64,000 nt of DNA from Gammaproteobacteria bacterium (GTDB lineage Bacteria > Pseudomonadota > Gammaproteobacteria > Pseudomonadales > Pseudomonadaceae): contig JAMCWB010000051.1 of the NCBI GenBank assembly GCA_023475025.1, positions 62,001-126,000 on the forward strand, written 5' to 3'. This document shows positions 37,930 to 49,447 of the stretch, in pieces (the stretch's first letter is position 1; the number at the start of each line of letters is the position of its first letter). The position numbers and the translations under genes are program-made. The notes under the pieces were generated by a model that ran no database searches, had not been told where the DNA came from, and saw only the letters and a list, made by a program, of their open reading frames with translations.

Positions 37930-39291
37930 ATGGCAAACACTCCCTACTTCGCCAAGGCTTGCTGGCGACTCGGCGCCCCTCTGGGCCTGCTACTTCTCCT
38001 CGCTGGCTGCCAATCCACCGGCAGCCTGCCTACCGAACCCGTTACTCCTGTTGCTGCCCGCGAACTGCCTGCCGTGCCAGTTGGTGTTACACCCTCGAAA
38101 AAGCCGGTAGCGCAACATGAACTGAGCGTAGCGGACGACACCCTCTGGTCACGCATTCGCAGTGGTTACCAGCTTCAGGATCAGCAACAAGGCCAGGCGC
38201 GAATTGATCAGCAACTGGCCTTCTATGAGCGCCATCCACGCTACTTTGAACAGACAGCGCCGCGTGCTGAGCGTTACCTGCATTATGTCGTGGAACAACT
38301 GGCCGAGCGCCAGATGCCCAAAGAGCTTGCCCTGCTGCCCTTTATTGAAAGTGCCTACAACCCGCAGGCCAACTCCCACGCCCAGGCGGCAGGCCTCTGG
38401 CAGTTCATCCCCTCGACAGGGCGCCATTTCGAGCTGCATCAGAACTGGTGGTACGACGGTCGCCGCGACATCACAGCATCCACCCAGGCCGCCCTGGACT
38501 ATTTGACCCAGCTGAACCAACGCTTTGACGGTGACTGGCTACTGGCGCTGGCTGCCTACAATTGCGGTGGCGGCTGTGTCAGTCGTGCGATAACCCGCAA
38601 TGAGCGCCAGGGCCTGCCAACCGACTACTGGAGCCTGCGCCTGCCCCGGGAAACCATGCAGTATGTGCCCAAGTTGCTGGCAATGGCTCAAGTCATCGAG
38701 CAGCCGGAACAGTACGGCACGCCGTTACCCGAACTCCCTGATGCGCCCTACTTTGCCGCCATTGATCTCGATCGCCAACTGGACCTGAACAAGGCCGCAG
38801 AGCTGGCTGATATTTCCGCCAGTGAACTGCGCCAACTGAACCCGGCCTATCACCAGCGCATTACCGCGCCACGTCGCGAATATCAATTACTGGTACCGGT
38901 CGACAAGGCCGAGCAGTTCAGCGCGGCACTGCAATCCCTGCCGGAATCAGCCTGGGTCGATTATCAGCCCTATCAGGTTCGCCGTGGCGACAACCTCTCG
39001 CTCATTGCCCAACGCCATAGCGTGACGGTAAACGCCATTCGCGATGTCAATAACCTGCGTGGCAACATGATACGCGCCGGGCAAACCCTGATGTTGCCCA
39101 AACCGGCAGAAACCGTGGTGGCCAGTAACCGGAGCACGAGTCGCGACCAGACCACCTACACGGTCAAGCCCGGAGATTCGCTGTACAGCATTGCCCGGCG
39201 TTTCGATATCCAGGTCGACAACATTCGCAGCTGGAATACGTTGGGGCGTCACTTGCAACCCGGCGAGCAGTTGACCCTGTACCTGCCCTGA
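37930..39291 (+). CDS. mltD: MltD-type membrane-bound lytic murein transglycosylase
   Basis: A 453-residue lipoprotein (lipobox LLAGC, C27) with an SLT domain and LysM repeats. The catalytic glutamate is E140 in LLPFIESAYNPQA, followed by AAGLWQFIPSTG and the LALAAYNCG motif. Two LysM domains lie at about 341-385 (YQVRRGDNLSLIAQRH) and 405-450 (YTVKPGDSLYSIARRF). It cleaves the glycan strand of peptidoglycan to 1,6-anhydro products. It precedes yejA, as in pseudomonads. Confidence 0.95.
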   Translation: MANTPYFAKACWRLGAPLGLLLLLAGCQSTGSLPTEPVTPVAARELPAVPVGVTPSKKPVAQHELSVADDTLWSRIRSGYQLQDQQQGQARIDQQLAFYERHPRYFEQTAPRAERYLHYVVEQLAERQMPKELALLPFIESAYNPQANSHAQAAGLWQFIPSTGRHFELHQNWWYDGRRDITASTQAALDYLTQLNQRFDGDWLLALAAYNCGGGCVSRAITRNERQGLPTDYWSLRLPRETMQYVPKLLAMAQVIEQPEQYGTPLPELPDAPYFAAIDLDRQLDLNKAAELADISASELRQLNPAYHQRITAPRREYQLLVPVDKAEQFSAALQSLPESAWVDYQPYQVRRGDNLSLIAQRHSVTVNAIRDVNNLRGNMIRAGQTLMLPKPAETVVASNRSTSRDQTTYTVKPGDSLYSIARRFDIQVDNIRSWNTLGRHLQPGEQLTLYLP

Positions 39292-39397
39292 GGCAGCAGC
39301 AGATCCCTTGTGCGGGGCTTTCACAAAACTCCGCACAGTGTTAGCTTTCTGCCTGCGGGGGGGGATTGGCTGGTTTCATCGAATAACAAGGGTTGGC

Positions 39398-41230
39398 ATG
39401 CTGAAGCGATTGGCCACGGGCCTGTTATTACTGTTGATCGGGGGGGCGACACTGGCACAGCCGGGTAAGCACGCACTGACCCTCTATGGCGAGCCGCCAA
39501 GATACCCTGCGGACTTCAGCCACTTTGACTTCGTCAATCCGGATGCACCCAAGGGCGGTACCCTGCGTTTGTCCGGTTTCGGCAGTTTTGATTCCCTCAA
39601 CAACTTCATCAGTCGCGGCACCGCTGCCGAACGTCTCGGGCTTATCTACGACTCCCTGACCTTTCACGCCCTGGACGAACCCTTTACCGAGTACGGCCTG
39701 ATTGCCGAACGCATCGAACGCGCCGACGACAATACCTGGGTCCGCTTTTACTTGCGTGACAATGCCCGCTTCCATGACGGCGAATCCATCACGGCAGAGG
39801 ATGTGGTGTTTACCTTCAACACCCTGGTTGAAGATGGCGCCCCTTTCTACCGGGCCTATTACGGCGACGTGAAAGAGGTGGTCGCCGATGATCGTCTGAC
39901 CGTTACCTTCCATTTCCATCACGGCCGCAACCGCGAACTGCCGCTGGTGCTCGGACAATTACCCGTGCTTCCGGCCCATTACTGGGCCGAGCATGACTTC
40001 ACCCGCACCACCCTGACCCCTCCGCTGGGCAGCGGCCCGTACCGCATCACCCGAGTCAATGCCGGCCGCAGCATCACCTTTGAGCGCGACCCGGACTACT
40101 GGGCAAAAGACCTGGCGGTCAACCGAGGCATGTACAACTTTGACCGTATTGTCGTCGAGTACTACCGCGATACCGGTGTTGCCCTGGAAGCCTTCAAGGC
40201 TGGCCAGTTCGACTTCAACCAGGAAGTCAGTGCGCGCAACTGGGCAACCGGCTACAACAGCCCTCCCCTGCGTGACGGCCGCATCATTCAGGAGGAAATC
40301 CTCAATAACAATACTCAGGGCATGCAAGGTTTTGTGTTCAACTTGCGGCGTCCCTACTTTCAGGATCGCCGGGTACGCAAGGCCATCAGCCTGCTGTTCG
40401 ACTTCGAGTGGTCCAACGGCAGCCTCTTTCATAATGCCTATACTCGCAGTGACAGCTACTTTTCCAACTCGGAACTGGCCGCTAGCGGCGAGCCGGATGC
40501 TGATGAACTGGCTTTGCTCGAACCCTGGCGCGGGCACCTGCCCGATAGCGTTTTCGGCCCTGCCTGGATACCACCACGCAATGACGGCAGCGGCATGATC
40601 CGCCCACGCATGCGCGAGGCCTATCAGCTGCTGCTGGATGCCGGCTGGCGCATCGAAAATGATCGCATGGTCAGCCCTGAGGGCGAGCCGCTGCGCTTTG
40701 AGTTCCTGCTGGTACAGGCTGATTTCGAACGTATTCTCTTGCCCTACAAGCGCAACCTGGCCAGCCTGGGTATCGACATGAATCTGCGTCGGGTGGATGT
40801 TTCCCAGTACATCAACCGACTGCGCTCGCGGGACTTTGATATGGTCGTGACCAGTTATGGCCAATCCAATTCCCCCGGTAACGAACAGCGTGAATACTGG
40901 CACTCGTCCAGCGCCGACAACCCCGGAAGCCGTAACCTGATGGGGCTGAACGACCCGGCGATTGATGCCCTGGTCGAAGGCCTGATCGAGTCTGACTCGC
41001 GTCAGGAGTTGATTACCCATGCGCGCGCATTGGACCGGGTACTTCGCGACGGGCATTACATCGTGCCCAACTTCCATACCCGCTATTATCGGGTGGCCTA
41101 CTGGAACAAGTTTGCCCATCCGCCCGAGCCGCCGCGCTACGACCTGGGACTCTATACCTGGTGGATAGACCCGGCCAAAGAGGCGGCCCTGGCAGGCCGC
41201 GAACTGCTTATCGACGTCGAGGAAGACTGA
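39398..41230 (+). CDS. yejA: Peptide ABC transporter substrate-binding protein (YejA-like)
   Basis: A 610-residue family-5 extracellular solute-binding protein. It has a signal peptide (MLKRLATGLLLLLIGG, cleavage near residue 21), then the SBP5 pattern (DFVNPDAPKGGTLRLSG, NTWVRFYLRDNARFHDGE, GSGPYRI) and a C-terminal domain. YejA-type binders deliver oligopeptides, including microcin C-like compounds in E. coli; P. aeruginosa NppABCD at the same locus imports peptidyl-nucleosides, as I recall. I recall two binder genes there and see only one here. ATG 39398 begins at the signal peptide. It is four bases before yejB. Confidence 0.92.
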   Translation: MLKRLATGLLLLLIGGATLAQPGKHALTLYGEPPRYPADFSHFDFVNPDAPKGGTLRLSGFGSFDSLNNFISRGTAAERLGLIYDSLTFHALDEPFTEYGLIAERIERADDNTWVRFYLRDNARFHDGESITAEDVVFTFNTLVEDGAPFYRAYYGDVKEVVADDRLTVTFHFHHGRNRELPLVLGQLPVLPAHYWAEHDFTRTTLTPPLGSGPYRITRVNAGRSITFERDPDYWAKDLAVNRGMYNFDRIVVEYYRDTGVALEAFKAGQFDFNQEVSARNWATGYNSPPLRDGRIIQEEILNNNTQGMQGFVFNLRRPYFQDRRVRKAISLLFDFEWSNGSLFHNAYTRSDSYFSNSELAASGEPDADELALLEPWRGHLPDSVFGPAWIPPRNDGSGMIRPRMREAYQLLLDAGWRIENDRMVSPEGEPLRFEFLLVQADFERILLPYKRNLASLGIDMNLRRVDVSQYINRLRSRDFDMVVTSYGQSNSPGNEQREYWHSSSADNPGSRNLMGLNDPAIDALVEGLIESDSRQELITHARALDRVLRDGHYIVPNFHTRYYRVAYWNKFAHPPEPPRYDLGLYTWWIDPAKEAALAGRELLIDVEED

Positions 41231-41233
41231 GCC

Positions 41234-42307
41234 ATGCTGGCCTATATCATTCGCCGTCTGCTACTGATCATCCCAACTATTTTCGGCATCCTGCTGATCA
41301 ACTTCCTGATTATCCAGGCGGCTCCCGGCGGCCCGGTCGAGCAGATGATCGCTCAGCTAGAAGGCTTTGAAGGGGGTACCAGCCGGATTTCTGGCAGCGC
41401 CGCTGGCGATGCCGCTACCGGCAGCAATTATCGCGGCGCCCAGGGCCTGGACCCGGATATCATCGCCGAAATCGAGCGCATGTATGGTTTTGACAAGCCC
41501 GCTCACGAGCGCTTCTGGCTAATGATCAAGGGCTACCTGACCTTTGATTTTGGTGACAGCTTTTTCCGCGATACGCCGGTCATCGACCTGATCATCGAGA
41601 AAATGCCGGTCTCCATATCCCTGGGTTTATGGACCACTCTGATTACCTACCTGATCTCGATTCCGCTGGGTATCCGCAAGGCAGTGCGCCACGGTAGCCC
41701 CTTTGATGTCTGGACCAGTTCACTGATCATTGTCGGCTATGCCATCCCCGGCTTCCTGCTCGCCATACTGCTGATCGTGCTGTTTGCCGGTGGCAGCTAT
41801 TTTGACTGGTTCCCGTTGCGCGGGCTGACCTCGAATAACTGGGAGGAGCTAAGCACCTGGGGCAAGATCAAGGATTATGCCTGGCACCTGGTCCTGCCTA
41901 TCACCGCCATGGTCATCGGCAGCTTTGCCACCCTGACCATGCTGACCAAGAACTGCTTTCTGGATGAAATCGGCAAGCAGTACGTGGTGACCGCGCGCGC
42001 CAAAGGGCTGTCTGAAGGCCGCGTACTTTATGGTCATGTGTTCCGCAACGCCATGCTGCTGATCATTGCTGGCTTTCCGGCAGCCCTGATCAGCGTGTTC
42101 TTTACCGGCGCCCTGTTGATCGAGGTGATTTTCTCCCTCGACGGGTTGGGCCTGCTTGGCTTTGAGGCCGCTATCAACCGCGACTATCCGGTGATGTTCG
42201 GCACCCTGTACATCTTCACCCTGCTCGGCCTGGTGGTGAAGCTGATCGGGGATATCACCTACACCCTGGTCGATCCCCGCATCGACTTTGCCAGCCGGGA
42301 GGGTTAA
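41234..42307 (+). CDS. yejB: Peptide ABC transporter permease YejB, copy 1
   Basis: A 357-residue inner-membrane permease of the DppB/OppB class with about six transmembrane helices. The N-terminal helix ([20 protein letters not shown]) carries the OppB-like RRLL signature. A periplasmic loop of about 70 residues follows, then the EAA-type coupling motif ([20 protein letters not shown]). It forms a heterodimer channel with YejE. The ribosome site (GAGGAAG) is within the end of yejA. This is the copy in native position after yejA. Confidence 0.93.
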   Translation: MLAYIIRRLLLIIPTIFGILLINFLIIQAAPGGPVEQMIAQLEGFEGGTSRISGSAAGDAATGSNYRGAQGLDPDIIAEIERMYGFDKPAHERFWLMIKGYLTFDFGDSFFRDTPVIDLIIEKMPVSISLGLWTTLITYLISIPLGIRKAVRHGSPFDVWTSSLIIVGYAIPGFLLAILLIVLFAGGSYFDWFPLRGLTSNNWEELSTWGKIKDYAWHLVLPITAMVIGSFATLTMLTKNCFLDEIGKQYVVTARAKGLSEGRVLYGHVFRNAMLLIIAGFPAALISVFFTGALLIEVIFSLDGLGLLGFEAAINRDYPVMFGTLYIFTLLGLVVKLIGDITYTLVDPRIDFASREG

Positions 42308-42311
42308 GCGC

Positions 42312-43340
42312 ATGGCAAGACTCTCGCCGTTGAACCAACGCCGCTTTGCCCGCTTCAAGGCCAACCGCCGCGGCTGGTGGTCACTGCATATTTTCATGGT
42401 GCTCTTTGTGCTCAGCCTGGGTGCAGAGCTGATTGCCAATGACAAGCCACTGGTCATGAGCTACGAAAGCTCGCTGTATTTCCCGGTGTTCAAGCGCTAT
42501 GCCGAAACCGAGTTTGGTGGTGAGTTCCCCATCCAGGCCAATTACCGCGACCCCTACATCCAGCAGCTGATTATCGAGCAAGGCAATGGCTGGATGCTTT
42601 GGCCGCCGATCCCCTATCGTTACGACACCATCAATTACGAACTGGAAGTCCCCGCCCCGGCACCGCCCTCCGCCGAGAACTGGCTGGGTACCGATGACCA
42701 GGCCCGCGACGTCATGGCCCGGGTGATCTACGGCTTTCGCGTCTCGGTACTCTTTGCCCTGACGCTGACCATCCTGAGTTCGATCATCGGCGTAGTCGCC
42801 GGTGCTGTGCAGGGTTTTTACGGTGGCAAGATTGACCTCTTCGGCCAGCGCTTTATCGAAATCTGGTCCGGCCTGCCGGTGCTCTATCTGCTGATCATCA
42901 TGGCCAGTTTTGTCGAGCCCAGCTTCTGGTGGCTGCTTGGTATCATGCTGCTGTTTTCCTGGATGGCACTGGTTGACGTGGTGCGCGCCGAATTCCTCCG
43001 TGGCCGCAACCTGGAATATGTGCGCGCCGCTAGGGCCATGGGGGCCAGTAACACCGTGATCATGTTCCGGCATATCCTGCCCAATGCCATGGTTGCCACC
43101 CTGACCTTTTTTCCCTTCATCCTGACAGGTGGCGTGATCACCCTGACCTCATTGGATTTTCTCGGCTTTGGCTTGCCGCCCGGTGCGCCTTCGCTGGGTG
43201 AGCTGATTGCCCAGGGTAAAGCCAACCTTCAATCGCCCTGGCTGGGAATTACCGCTTTTGTCGTGCTGTCATTGATGCTGACCCTGCTGGTATTTATCGG
43301 TGAAGCCCTGCGCGATGCCTTCGATCCGAGGAAAGCATGA
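42312..43340 (+). CDS. yejE: Peptide ABC transporter permease YejE, copy 1
   Basis: A 342-residue DppC/OppC-class permease. It has an N-terminal helix (about 20-40), a long periplasmic segment typical of YejE (YFPVFKRYAETEFGGEF), then five helices with the EAA loop (RAARAMGASNTVIMFRHI). A strong GGGAGGG ribosome site precedes ATG 42312. Its stop overlaps the ATG of a truncated yejF by four bases, just as the second copy overlaps the full yejF. Confidence 0.93.
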   Translation: MARLSPLNQRRFARFKANRRGWWSLHIFMVLFVLSLGAELIANDKPLVMSYESSLYFPVFKRYAETEFGGEFPIQANYRDPYIQQLIIEQGNGWMLWPPIPYRYDTINYELEVPAPAPPSAENWLGTDDQARDVMARVIYGFRVSVLFALTLTILSSIIGVVAGAVQGFYGGKIDLFGQRFIEIWSGLPVLYLLIIMASFVEPSFWWLLGIMLLFSWMALVDVVRAEFLRGRNLEYVRAARAMGASNTVIMFRHILPNAMVATLTFFPFILTGGVITLTSLDFLGFGLPPGAPSLGELIAQGKANLQSPWLGITAFVVLSLMLTLLVFIGEALRDAFDPRKA

Positions 43341-43435
43341 GCACAACGCCCCTGATCCGCATCGAGAACCTCAGCGTTATTTTTACCGGCGAGAGTGAGC
43401 CATGCTGGCCTATATCATTCGCCGTCTGCTACTGA
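43337..43435 (+). pseudogene. Truncated yejF 5' fragment at the duplication junction
   Basis: The first 59 bases of yejF are present here exactly, then the frame crosses the junction into the start of the second yejB and stops after 32 residues (MSTTPLIRIENLSVIFTG then a novel tail). It retains the ribosome context and ATG of yejF, so a useless 32-residue peptide could be made. It overlaps the second yejB start, which could affect translation of that copy. Confidence 0.9.
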
Positions 43436-44475
43436 TCATCCCAACTATTTTCGGCATCCTGCTGATCAACTTCCTGATTATCCAGGCGGCTCCCGGCGGC
43501 CCGGTCGAGCAGATGATCGCTCAGCTAGAAGGCTTTGAAGGGGGTACCAGCCGGATTTCTGGCAGCGCCGCTGGCGATGCCGCTACCGGCAGCAATTATC
43601 GCGGCGCCCAGGGCCTGGACCCGGATATCATCGCCGAAATCGAGCGCATGTATGGTTTTGACAAGCCCGCTCACGAGCGCTTCTGGCTAATGATCAAGGG
43701 CTACCTGACCTTTGATTTTGGTGACAGCTTTTTCCGCGATACGCCGGTCATCGACCTGATCATCGAGAAAATGCCGGTCTCCATATCCCTGGGTTTATGG
43801 ACCACTCTGATTACCTACCTGATCTCGATTCCGCTGGGTATCCGCAAGGCAGTGCGCCACGGTAGCCCCTTTGATGTCTGGACCAGTTCACTGATCATTG
43901 TCGGCTATGCCATCCCCGGCTTCCTGCTCGCCATACTGCTGATCGTGCTGTTTGCCGGTGGCAGCTATTTTGACTGGTTCCCGTTGCGCGGGCTGACCTC
44001 GAATAACTGGGAGGAGCTAAGCACCTGGGGCAAGATCAAGGATTATGCCTGGCACCTGGTCCTGCCTATCACCGCCATGGTCATCGGCAGCTTTGCCACC
44101 CTGACCATGCTGACCAAGAACTGCTTTCTGGATGAAATCGGCAAGCAGTACGTGGTGACCGCGCGCGCCAAAGGGCTGTCTGAAGGCCGCGTACTTTATG
44201 GTCATGTGTTCCGCAACGCCATGCTGCTGATCATTGCTGGCTTTCCGGCAGCCCTGATCAGCGTGTTCTTTACCGGCGCCCTGTTGATCGAGGTGATTTT
44301 CTCCCTCGACGGGTTGGGCCTGCTTGGCTTTGAGGCCGCTATCAACCGCGACTATCCGGTGATGTTCGGCACCCTGTACATCTTCACCCTGCTCGGCCTG
44401 GTGGTGAAGCTGATCGGGGATATCACCTACACCCTGGTCGATCCCCGCATCGACTTTGCCAGCCGGGAGGGTTAA
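43402..44475 (+). CDS. yejB: Peptide ABC transporter permease YejB, copy 2
   Basis: A second 357-residue YejB, identical in protein and, where compared, in DNA to the copy at 41234. Its upstream context differs: the start codon is inside the truncated yejF fragment, and the ribosome site is GAGAG of yejF rather than GAGGAAG of yejA. If both copies are expressed, permease dosage relative to the single yejA and yejF would be doubled, with mixed heterodimers being identical. Confidence 0.93.
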   Translation: MLAYIIRRLLLIIPTIFGILLINFLIIQAAPGGPVEQMIAQLEGFEGGTSRISGSAAGDAATGSNYRGAQGLDPDIIAEIERMYGFDKPAHERFWLMIKGYLTFDFGDSFFRDTPVIDLIIEKMPVSISLGLWTTLITYLISIPLGIRKAVRHGSPFDVWTSSLIIVGYAIPGFLLAILLIVLFAGGSYFDWFPLRGLTSNNWEELSTWGKIKDYAWHLVLPITAMVIGSFATLTMLTKNCFLDEIGKQYVVTARAKGLSEGRVLYGHVFRNAMLLIIAGFPAALISVFFTGALLIEVIFSLDGLGLLGFEAAINRDYPVMFGTLYIFTLLGLVVKLIGDITYTLVDPRIDFASREG

Positions 44476-44479
44476 GCGC

Positions 44480-45504
44480 ATGGCAAGACTCTCGCCGTTG
44501 AACCAACGCCGCTTTGCCCGCTTCAAGGCCAACCGCCGCGGCTGGTGGTCACTGCATATTTTCATGGTGCTCTTTGTGCTCAGCCTGGGTGCAGAGCTGA
44601 TTGCCAATGACAAGCCACTGGTCATGAGCTACGAAAGCTCGCTGTATTTCCCGGTGTTCAAGCGCTATGCCGAAACCGAGTTTGGTGGTGAGTTCCCCAT
44701 CCAGGCCAATTACCGCGACCCCTACATCCAGCAGCTGATTATCGAGCAAGGCAATGGCTGGATGCTTTGGCCGCCGATCCCCTATCGTTACGACACCATC
44801 AATTACGAACTGGAAGTCCCCGCCCCGGCACCGCCCTCCGCCGAGAACTGGCTGGGTACCGATGACCAGGCCCGCGACGTCATGGCCCGGGTGATCTACG
44901 GCTTTCGCGTCTCGGTACTCTTTGCCCTGACGCTGACCATCCTGAGTTCGATCATCGGCGTAGTCGCCGGTGCTGTGCAGGGTTTTTACGGTGGCAAGAT
45001 TGACCTCTTCGGCCAGCGCTTTATCGAAATCTGGTCCGGCCTGCCGGTGCTCTATCTGCTGATCATCATGGCCAGTTTTGTCGAGCCCAGCTTCTGGTGG
45101 CTGCTTGGTATCATGCTGCTGTTTTCCTGGATGGCACTGGTTGACGTGGTGCGCGCCGAATTCCTCCGTGGCCGCAACCTGGAATATGTGCGCGCCGCTA
45201 GGGCCATGGGGGCCAGTAACACCGTGATCATGTTCCGGCATATCCTGCCCAATGCCATGGTTGCCACCCTGACCTTTTTTCCCTTCATCCTGACAGGTGG
45301 CGTGATCACCCTGACCTCATTGGATTTTCTCGGCTTTGGCTTGCCGCCCGGTGCGCCTTCGCTGGGTGAGCTGATTGCCCAGGGTAAAGCCAACCTTCAA
45401 TCGCCCTGGCTGGGAATTACCGCTTTTGTCGTGCTGTCATTGATGCTGACCCTGCTGGTATTTATCGGTGAAGCCCTGCGCGATGCCTTCGATCCGAGGA
45501 AAGC

Positions 45505-45508
<4 letters not shown>
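44480..45508 (+). CDS. yejE: Peptide ABC transporter permease YejE, copy 2
   Basis: A second, identical 342-residue YejE. Its last four bases overlap the ATG of the full-length yejF (ATGA), the native coupling of the operon. Together with the yejB copy before it, it makes the gene order A-B-E-F'-B-E-F. Confidence 0.93.
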
Positions 45509-47169
<1,661 letters not shown>

Positions 47170-47172
47170 ATC

Positions 47173-47967
47173 ATGGGATTTCTCAGCGGAAAACGTGTAC
47201 TTATCGTTGGCGTTGCCAGCAAGCTGTCTATTGCCTCGGGCATTGCCGCCGCCATGCACCGGGAAGGTGCGGAGCTGGCCTTCACCTACCAGAATGACAA
47301 GCTCAAAGGCCGGGTCGAAGGCTTTGCTGAAAGCTGGGGCTCCAGCGCCAACCTCTGCTTCCCTTGCGATGTCGCCGATGACGCACAGATCGAACAGGTT
47401 TTCAGCGAGCTTGGCAAGAAATGGGATGGTCTGGACTGCATTGTGCACTCGGTCGGCTTTGCACCCGGCGACCAATTGGAAGGCGACTTTACCGAAGTCA
47501 CCACCCGTGATGGTTTCCGTATTGCCCATGATATCAGCGCTTACAGCCTGGTCGCCCTGGCCAAGGCCGGTCGTCCGATGATGCAGGGGCGCAATGGCAG
47601 CATCCTTACCCTGTCCTACCTCGGCGCCGAGCGCACCATGCCCAACTACAACGTCATGGGTATGGCCAAGGCCAGCCTGGAAGCCGGTGTACGCTACCTT
47701 GCCGGCAGCCTCGGGCCAGAAGGCACTCGCGTCAATGCCGTTTCTGCTGGCCCGATCCGTACCCTGGCCGCCTCCGGCATCAAGAGCTTCCGCAAGATGC
47801 TGGCCTATAACGAAAAGCAGACGCCACTGCGCCGCAACGTCACCATCGAAGAAGTCGGCAATGCCGGTGCCTTCCTTTGCTCGGACATGGCCTCGGGTAT
47901 TTCCGGTGAAATTCTCTATGTCGATGGCGGCTTCAATACCACCGCCATGGGTAATATAGAAGACTGA
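47173..47967 (+). CDS. fabI: Enoyl-[acyl-carrier-protein] reductase FabI
   Basis: A 264-residue SDR-type NADH-dependent enoyl-ACP reductase, the last step of each fatty-acid elongation cycle and the target of triclosan. Active-site residues are Y149, Y159 and K166 (equivalent to E. coli Y146, Y156, K163), with a [13 protein letters not shown] cofactor loop near residue 13. It directly follows yejF, the pseudomonad order. Confidence 0.96.
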   Translation: MGFLSGKRVLIVGVASKLSIASGIAAAMHREGAELAFTYQNDKLKGRVEGFAESWGSSANLCFPCDVADDAQIEQVFSELGKKWDGLDCIVHSVGFAPGDQLEGDFTEVTTRDGFRIAHDISAYSLVALAKAGRPMMQGRNGSILTLSYLGAERTMPNYNVMGMAKASLEAGVRYLAGSLGPEGTRVNAVSAGPIRTLAASGIKSFRKMLAYNEKQTPLRRNVTIEEVGNAGAFLCSDMASGISGEILYVDGGFNTTAMGNIED

Positions 47968-47977
47968 CAGCCTCACG

Positions 47978-48008
47978 CCCTGATCTGGCAATACGATGCA
48001 GATCAGGG
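47978..48008 (+). terminator. Hairpin downstream of fabI
   Basis: CCCTGATCTG (47978-47987), 11-nt loop, CAGATCAGGG (47999-48008), 10 bp after the fabI stop. No strong T-tract follows (CCTTGCTACG). Confidence 0.6.
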
Positions 48009-48066
48009 CCTTGCTACGTGCCCCGGGAAACAGCAAGGCGAGCCAGGTTGTACGCAATCCACCCCA

Positions 48067-48178
48067 CATGGATCGCCACGCCCCATGGCCTCGTGATGAC
48101 GCCGGGGCAAGGTGCACGTTGAGCCACCCTCCCTCACACCACTGTCATTGCGAGCCGCGCAGCGGCGTGGCAATCCAT
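48067..48178. repeat. 112-bp composite inverted repeat (MITE/REP-like)
   Basis: Terminal inverted repeats are ATGGATCGCCACG (48067-48079) and CGTGGCAATCCAT (48166-48178), one mismatch. Each end continues into a hairpin-forming arm: the right one reads TCATTGCGAGCCGCGCAGCG, and the left is a degenerate reverse-complement copy. The right arm resembles the widespread TCATTGCGAG...GTGGCAATCC intergenic repeat. No coding capacity; it lies between fabI and rnk. Confidence 0.65.
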
Positions 48179-48194
48179 TGGGCGCTCAAACCGC

Positions 48195-48602
48195 TCAGAG
48201 GTGGAAATCACCATTGGCTTCCGGCTGGTAAAGGATGTCGATGATCTTCAACTTCAAGGCACGCCCGCTCGGACCGACCCAGTCGATACTCTGGCCCTTG
48301 CGCAGGCCCAGCAGCGCAATACCTACCGGCGCCAATACGGAAATACAGCCAGGCACGCCTCCGCGCTCCGGGTAGACAAGCGTCAGCACAAACTCTCGGC
48401 CGCTGGCTTCATCGATAAAGCGCACGGTCGAGTTCATGGTCACCACATCCGCGGCTACCTGATCGTGACTGACCACGTCAGCACGCAGAATCTCATCCTC
48501 CAGCGCTTCCAGCAGGTCAATCGGCCCATCCAGACTGGCGAGGATCTTGTCCAGGCGCTGAATATCCAGACGGGTCATCATAATGGTAGGCGACTTGTTC
48601 AT
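48195..48602 (-). CDS. rnk: Rnk, GreA/GreB-like nucleoside diphosphate kinase regulator
   Basis: A 135-residue protein. An N-terminal short helical region (MTRLDIQRLDKILASL) is followed by a GreA/GreB C-terminal FKBP-like domain (MNSTVRFIDEASGREFVLTLVYPE, PVGIALLGLRKGQSIDW). Rnk binds RNA polymerase near the secondary channel without the Gre coiled-coil activity and influences nucleoside diphosphate kinase levels. It is minus strand, just beyond the repeat element. Confidence 0.92.
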   Translation of the reverse strand: MNKSPTIMMTRLDIQRLDKILASLDGPIDLLEALEDEILRADVVSHDQVAADVVTMNSTVRFIDEASGREFVLTLVYPERGGVPGCISVLAPVGIALLGLRKGQSIDWVGPSGRALKLKIIDILYQPEANGDFHL

Positions 48603-48656
48603 GGCGAACGCACAACTCCTTGCATATCAGGAAAGTAAAAAATAAATAAGGGAAAC

Positions 48657-48689
48657 AACAGAAAACGGCAGCCAGAAAAGGCTGCCGTT
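48657..48689 (-). terminator. Terminator of the YkuD_2 L,D-transpeptidase gene
   Basis: Stem AACGGCAGCC (48664-48673) / GGCTGCCGTT (48680-48689), loop AGAAAA. On the minus strand the stem is followed by TTTTCTGTTG. It is placed 48 bp after the minus-strand stop at 48737. Confidence 0.85.
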
Positions 48690-48736
48690 ACAAAGACACT
48701 AACACAAGCGGGGTTTAATGCAAGCCGACCAAGGTC

Positions 48737-49447
48737 TCAGCGTTGCAACATGGCAACACGCTCGCCAGCTTCGGGGCCATCACAGTTCAGGTAGAGCGAG
48801 GTATCCAGCCACTCCTGATCTGGATAGTAAGCAAACATGTACTGGCCATCTTTCAGGCTATCAACCACTAGCTCGGCCACTTCCGGACGCACTGCAGGAC
48901 AGCCCTGGCTACGCCCGATGCGGCCCTGACGGGTCACCCATTCCGGATCAACATAGTCAGCGGCGTGAATCACGATGGCGCGTTGCCGGGCAAGGTCATT
49001 GACGCCCGGCTCCAGGCCATCCATACGCAGCGAATAACCGTGGCGGCCGAAATAGCTTTCCTGGGTACGGAACAGGCCGATACTCGACTGAAAGCTGCCG
49101 TAAATATTGGAAAAGTTCTCAGCGTAGTTGTCGCCTGTGTTCTGCCCGTGCGCCACCAGCTCATGCAACAGCAAGGATTTTTCCTTGATATCGAACAGCC
49201 AGAGGCGAGGCTCTGCAGATGGCAAGGAGAAATCGATGACTGCCAGTCGGTCAGCGGCGTCGCCGCCATGGCGCACTGCACATTGCATGGCGCTGAGCGC
49301 CTTACCGAGAACCGCTTGATTAAGGTCTGGGGCTTTCGCCGCCAGGGTGTTGAATAACGGGTGTTGTTCCCGTTCTGCCTGTGCTGGCAAAGCCAGCAAA
49401 CCACAAAAAGCCATCAGCAGCCCGATGGCTACGCGTTTATGCGCCAT
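48737..49447 (-). CDS. Murein L,D-transpeptidase catalytic domain protein (YkuD_2 family)
   Basis: A 237-residue secreted protein with a signal peptide (MAHKRVAIGLLMAFCGLLALPAQA, cut near residue 24). The catalytic segment has H161 (VIHAADYV) and C183 in GRSQGCPAV, the HxxxxxxxSxGC-type arrangement of YkuD_2 (PF13645). It likely acts on peptidoglycan stem peptides or lipoprotein linkage in the periplasm. GGAAGGGGAAAAA before ATG 49447 fixes the start; ATGs at 49462 and 49483 are in frame. It is divergent from a second L,D-transpeptidase. Confidence 0.85.
   Translation of the reverse strand: MAHKRVAIGLLMAFCGLLALPAQAEREQHPLFNTLAAKAPDLNQAVLGKALSAMQCAVRHGGDAADRLAVIDFSLPSAEPRLWLFDIKEKSLLLHELVAHGQNTGDNYAENFSNIYGSFQSSIGLFRTQESYFGRHGYSLRMDGLEPGVNDLARQRAIVIHAADYVDPEWVTRQGRIGRSQGCPAVRPEVAELVVDSLKDGQYMFAYYPDQEWLDTSLYLNCDGPEAGERVAMLQR

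Larger units (their letters stand above)
41228..43395. repeat. Tandem duplication, copy 1 (2168-bp unit)
   Basis: This unit carries yejB, yejE and the first 59 bases of yejF. It is followed at once by an identical copy at 43396-45563. Both encoded permeases are identical in the two copies, and every nucleotide stretch I compared was identical. The unit boundaries share only the 3 bases TGA. Confidence 0.95.

Noticed and set aside
39959-41119. 386-codon open frame opposite yejA
   Set aside because: Antisense to a solid solute-binding protein gene, with no recognisable protein features.
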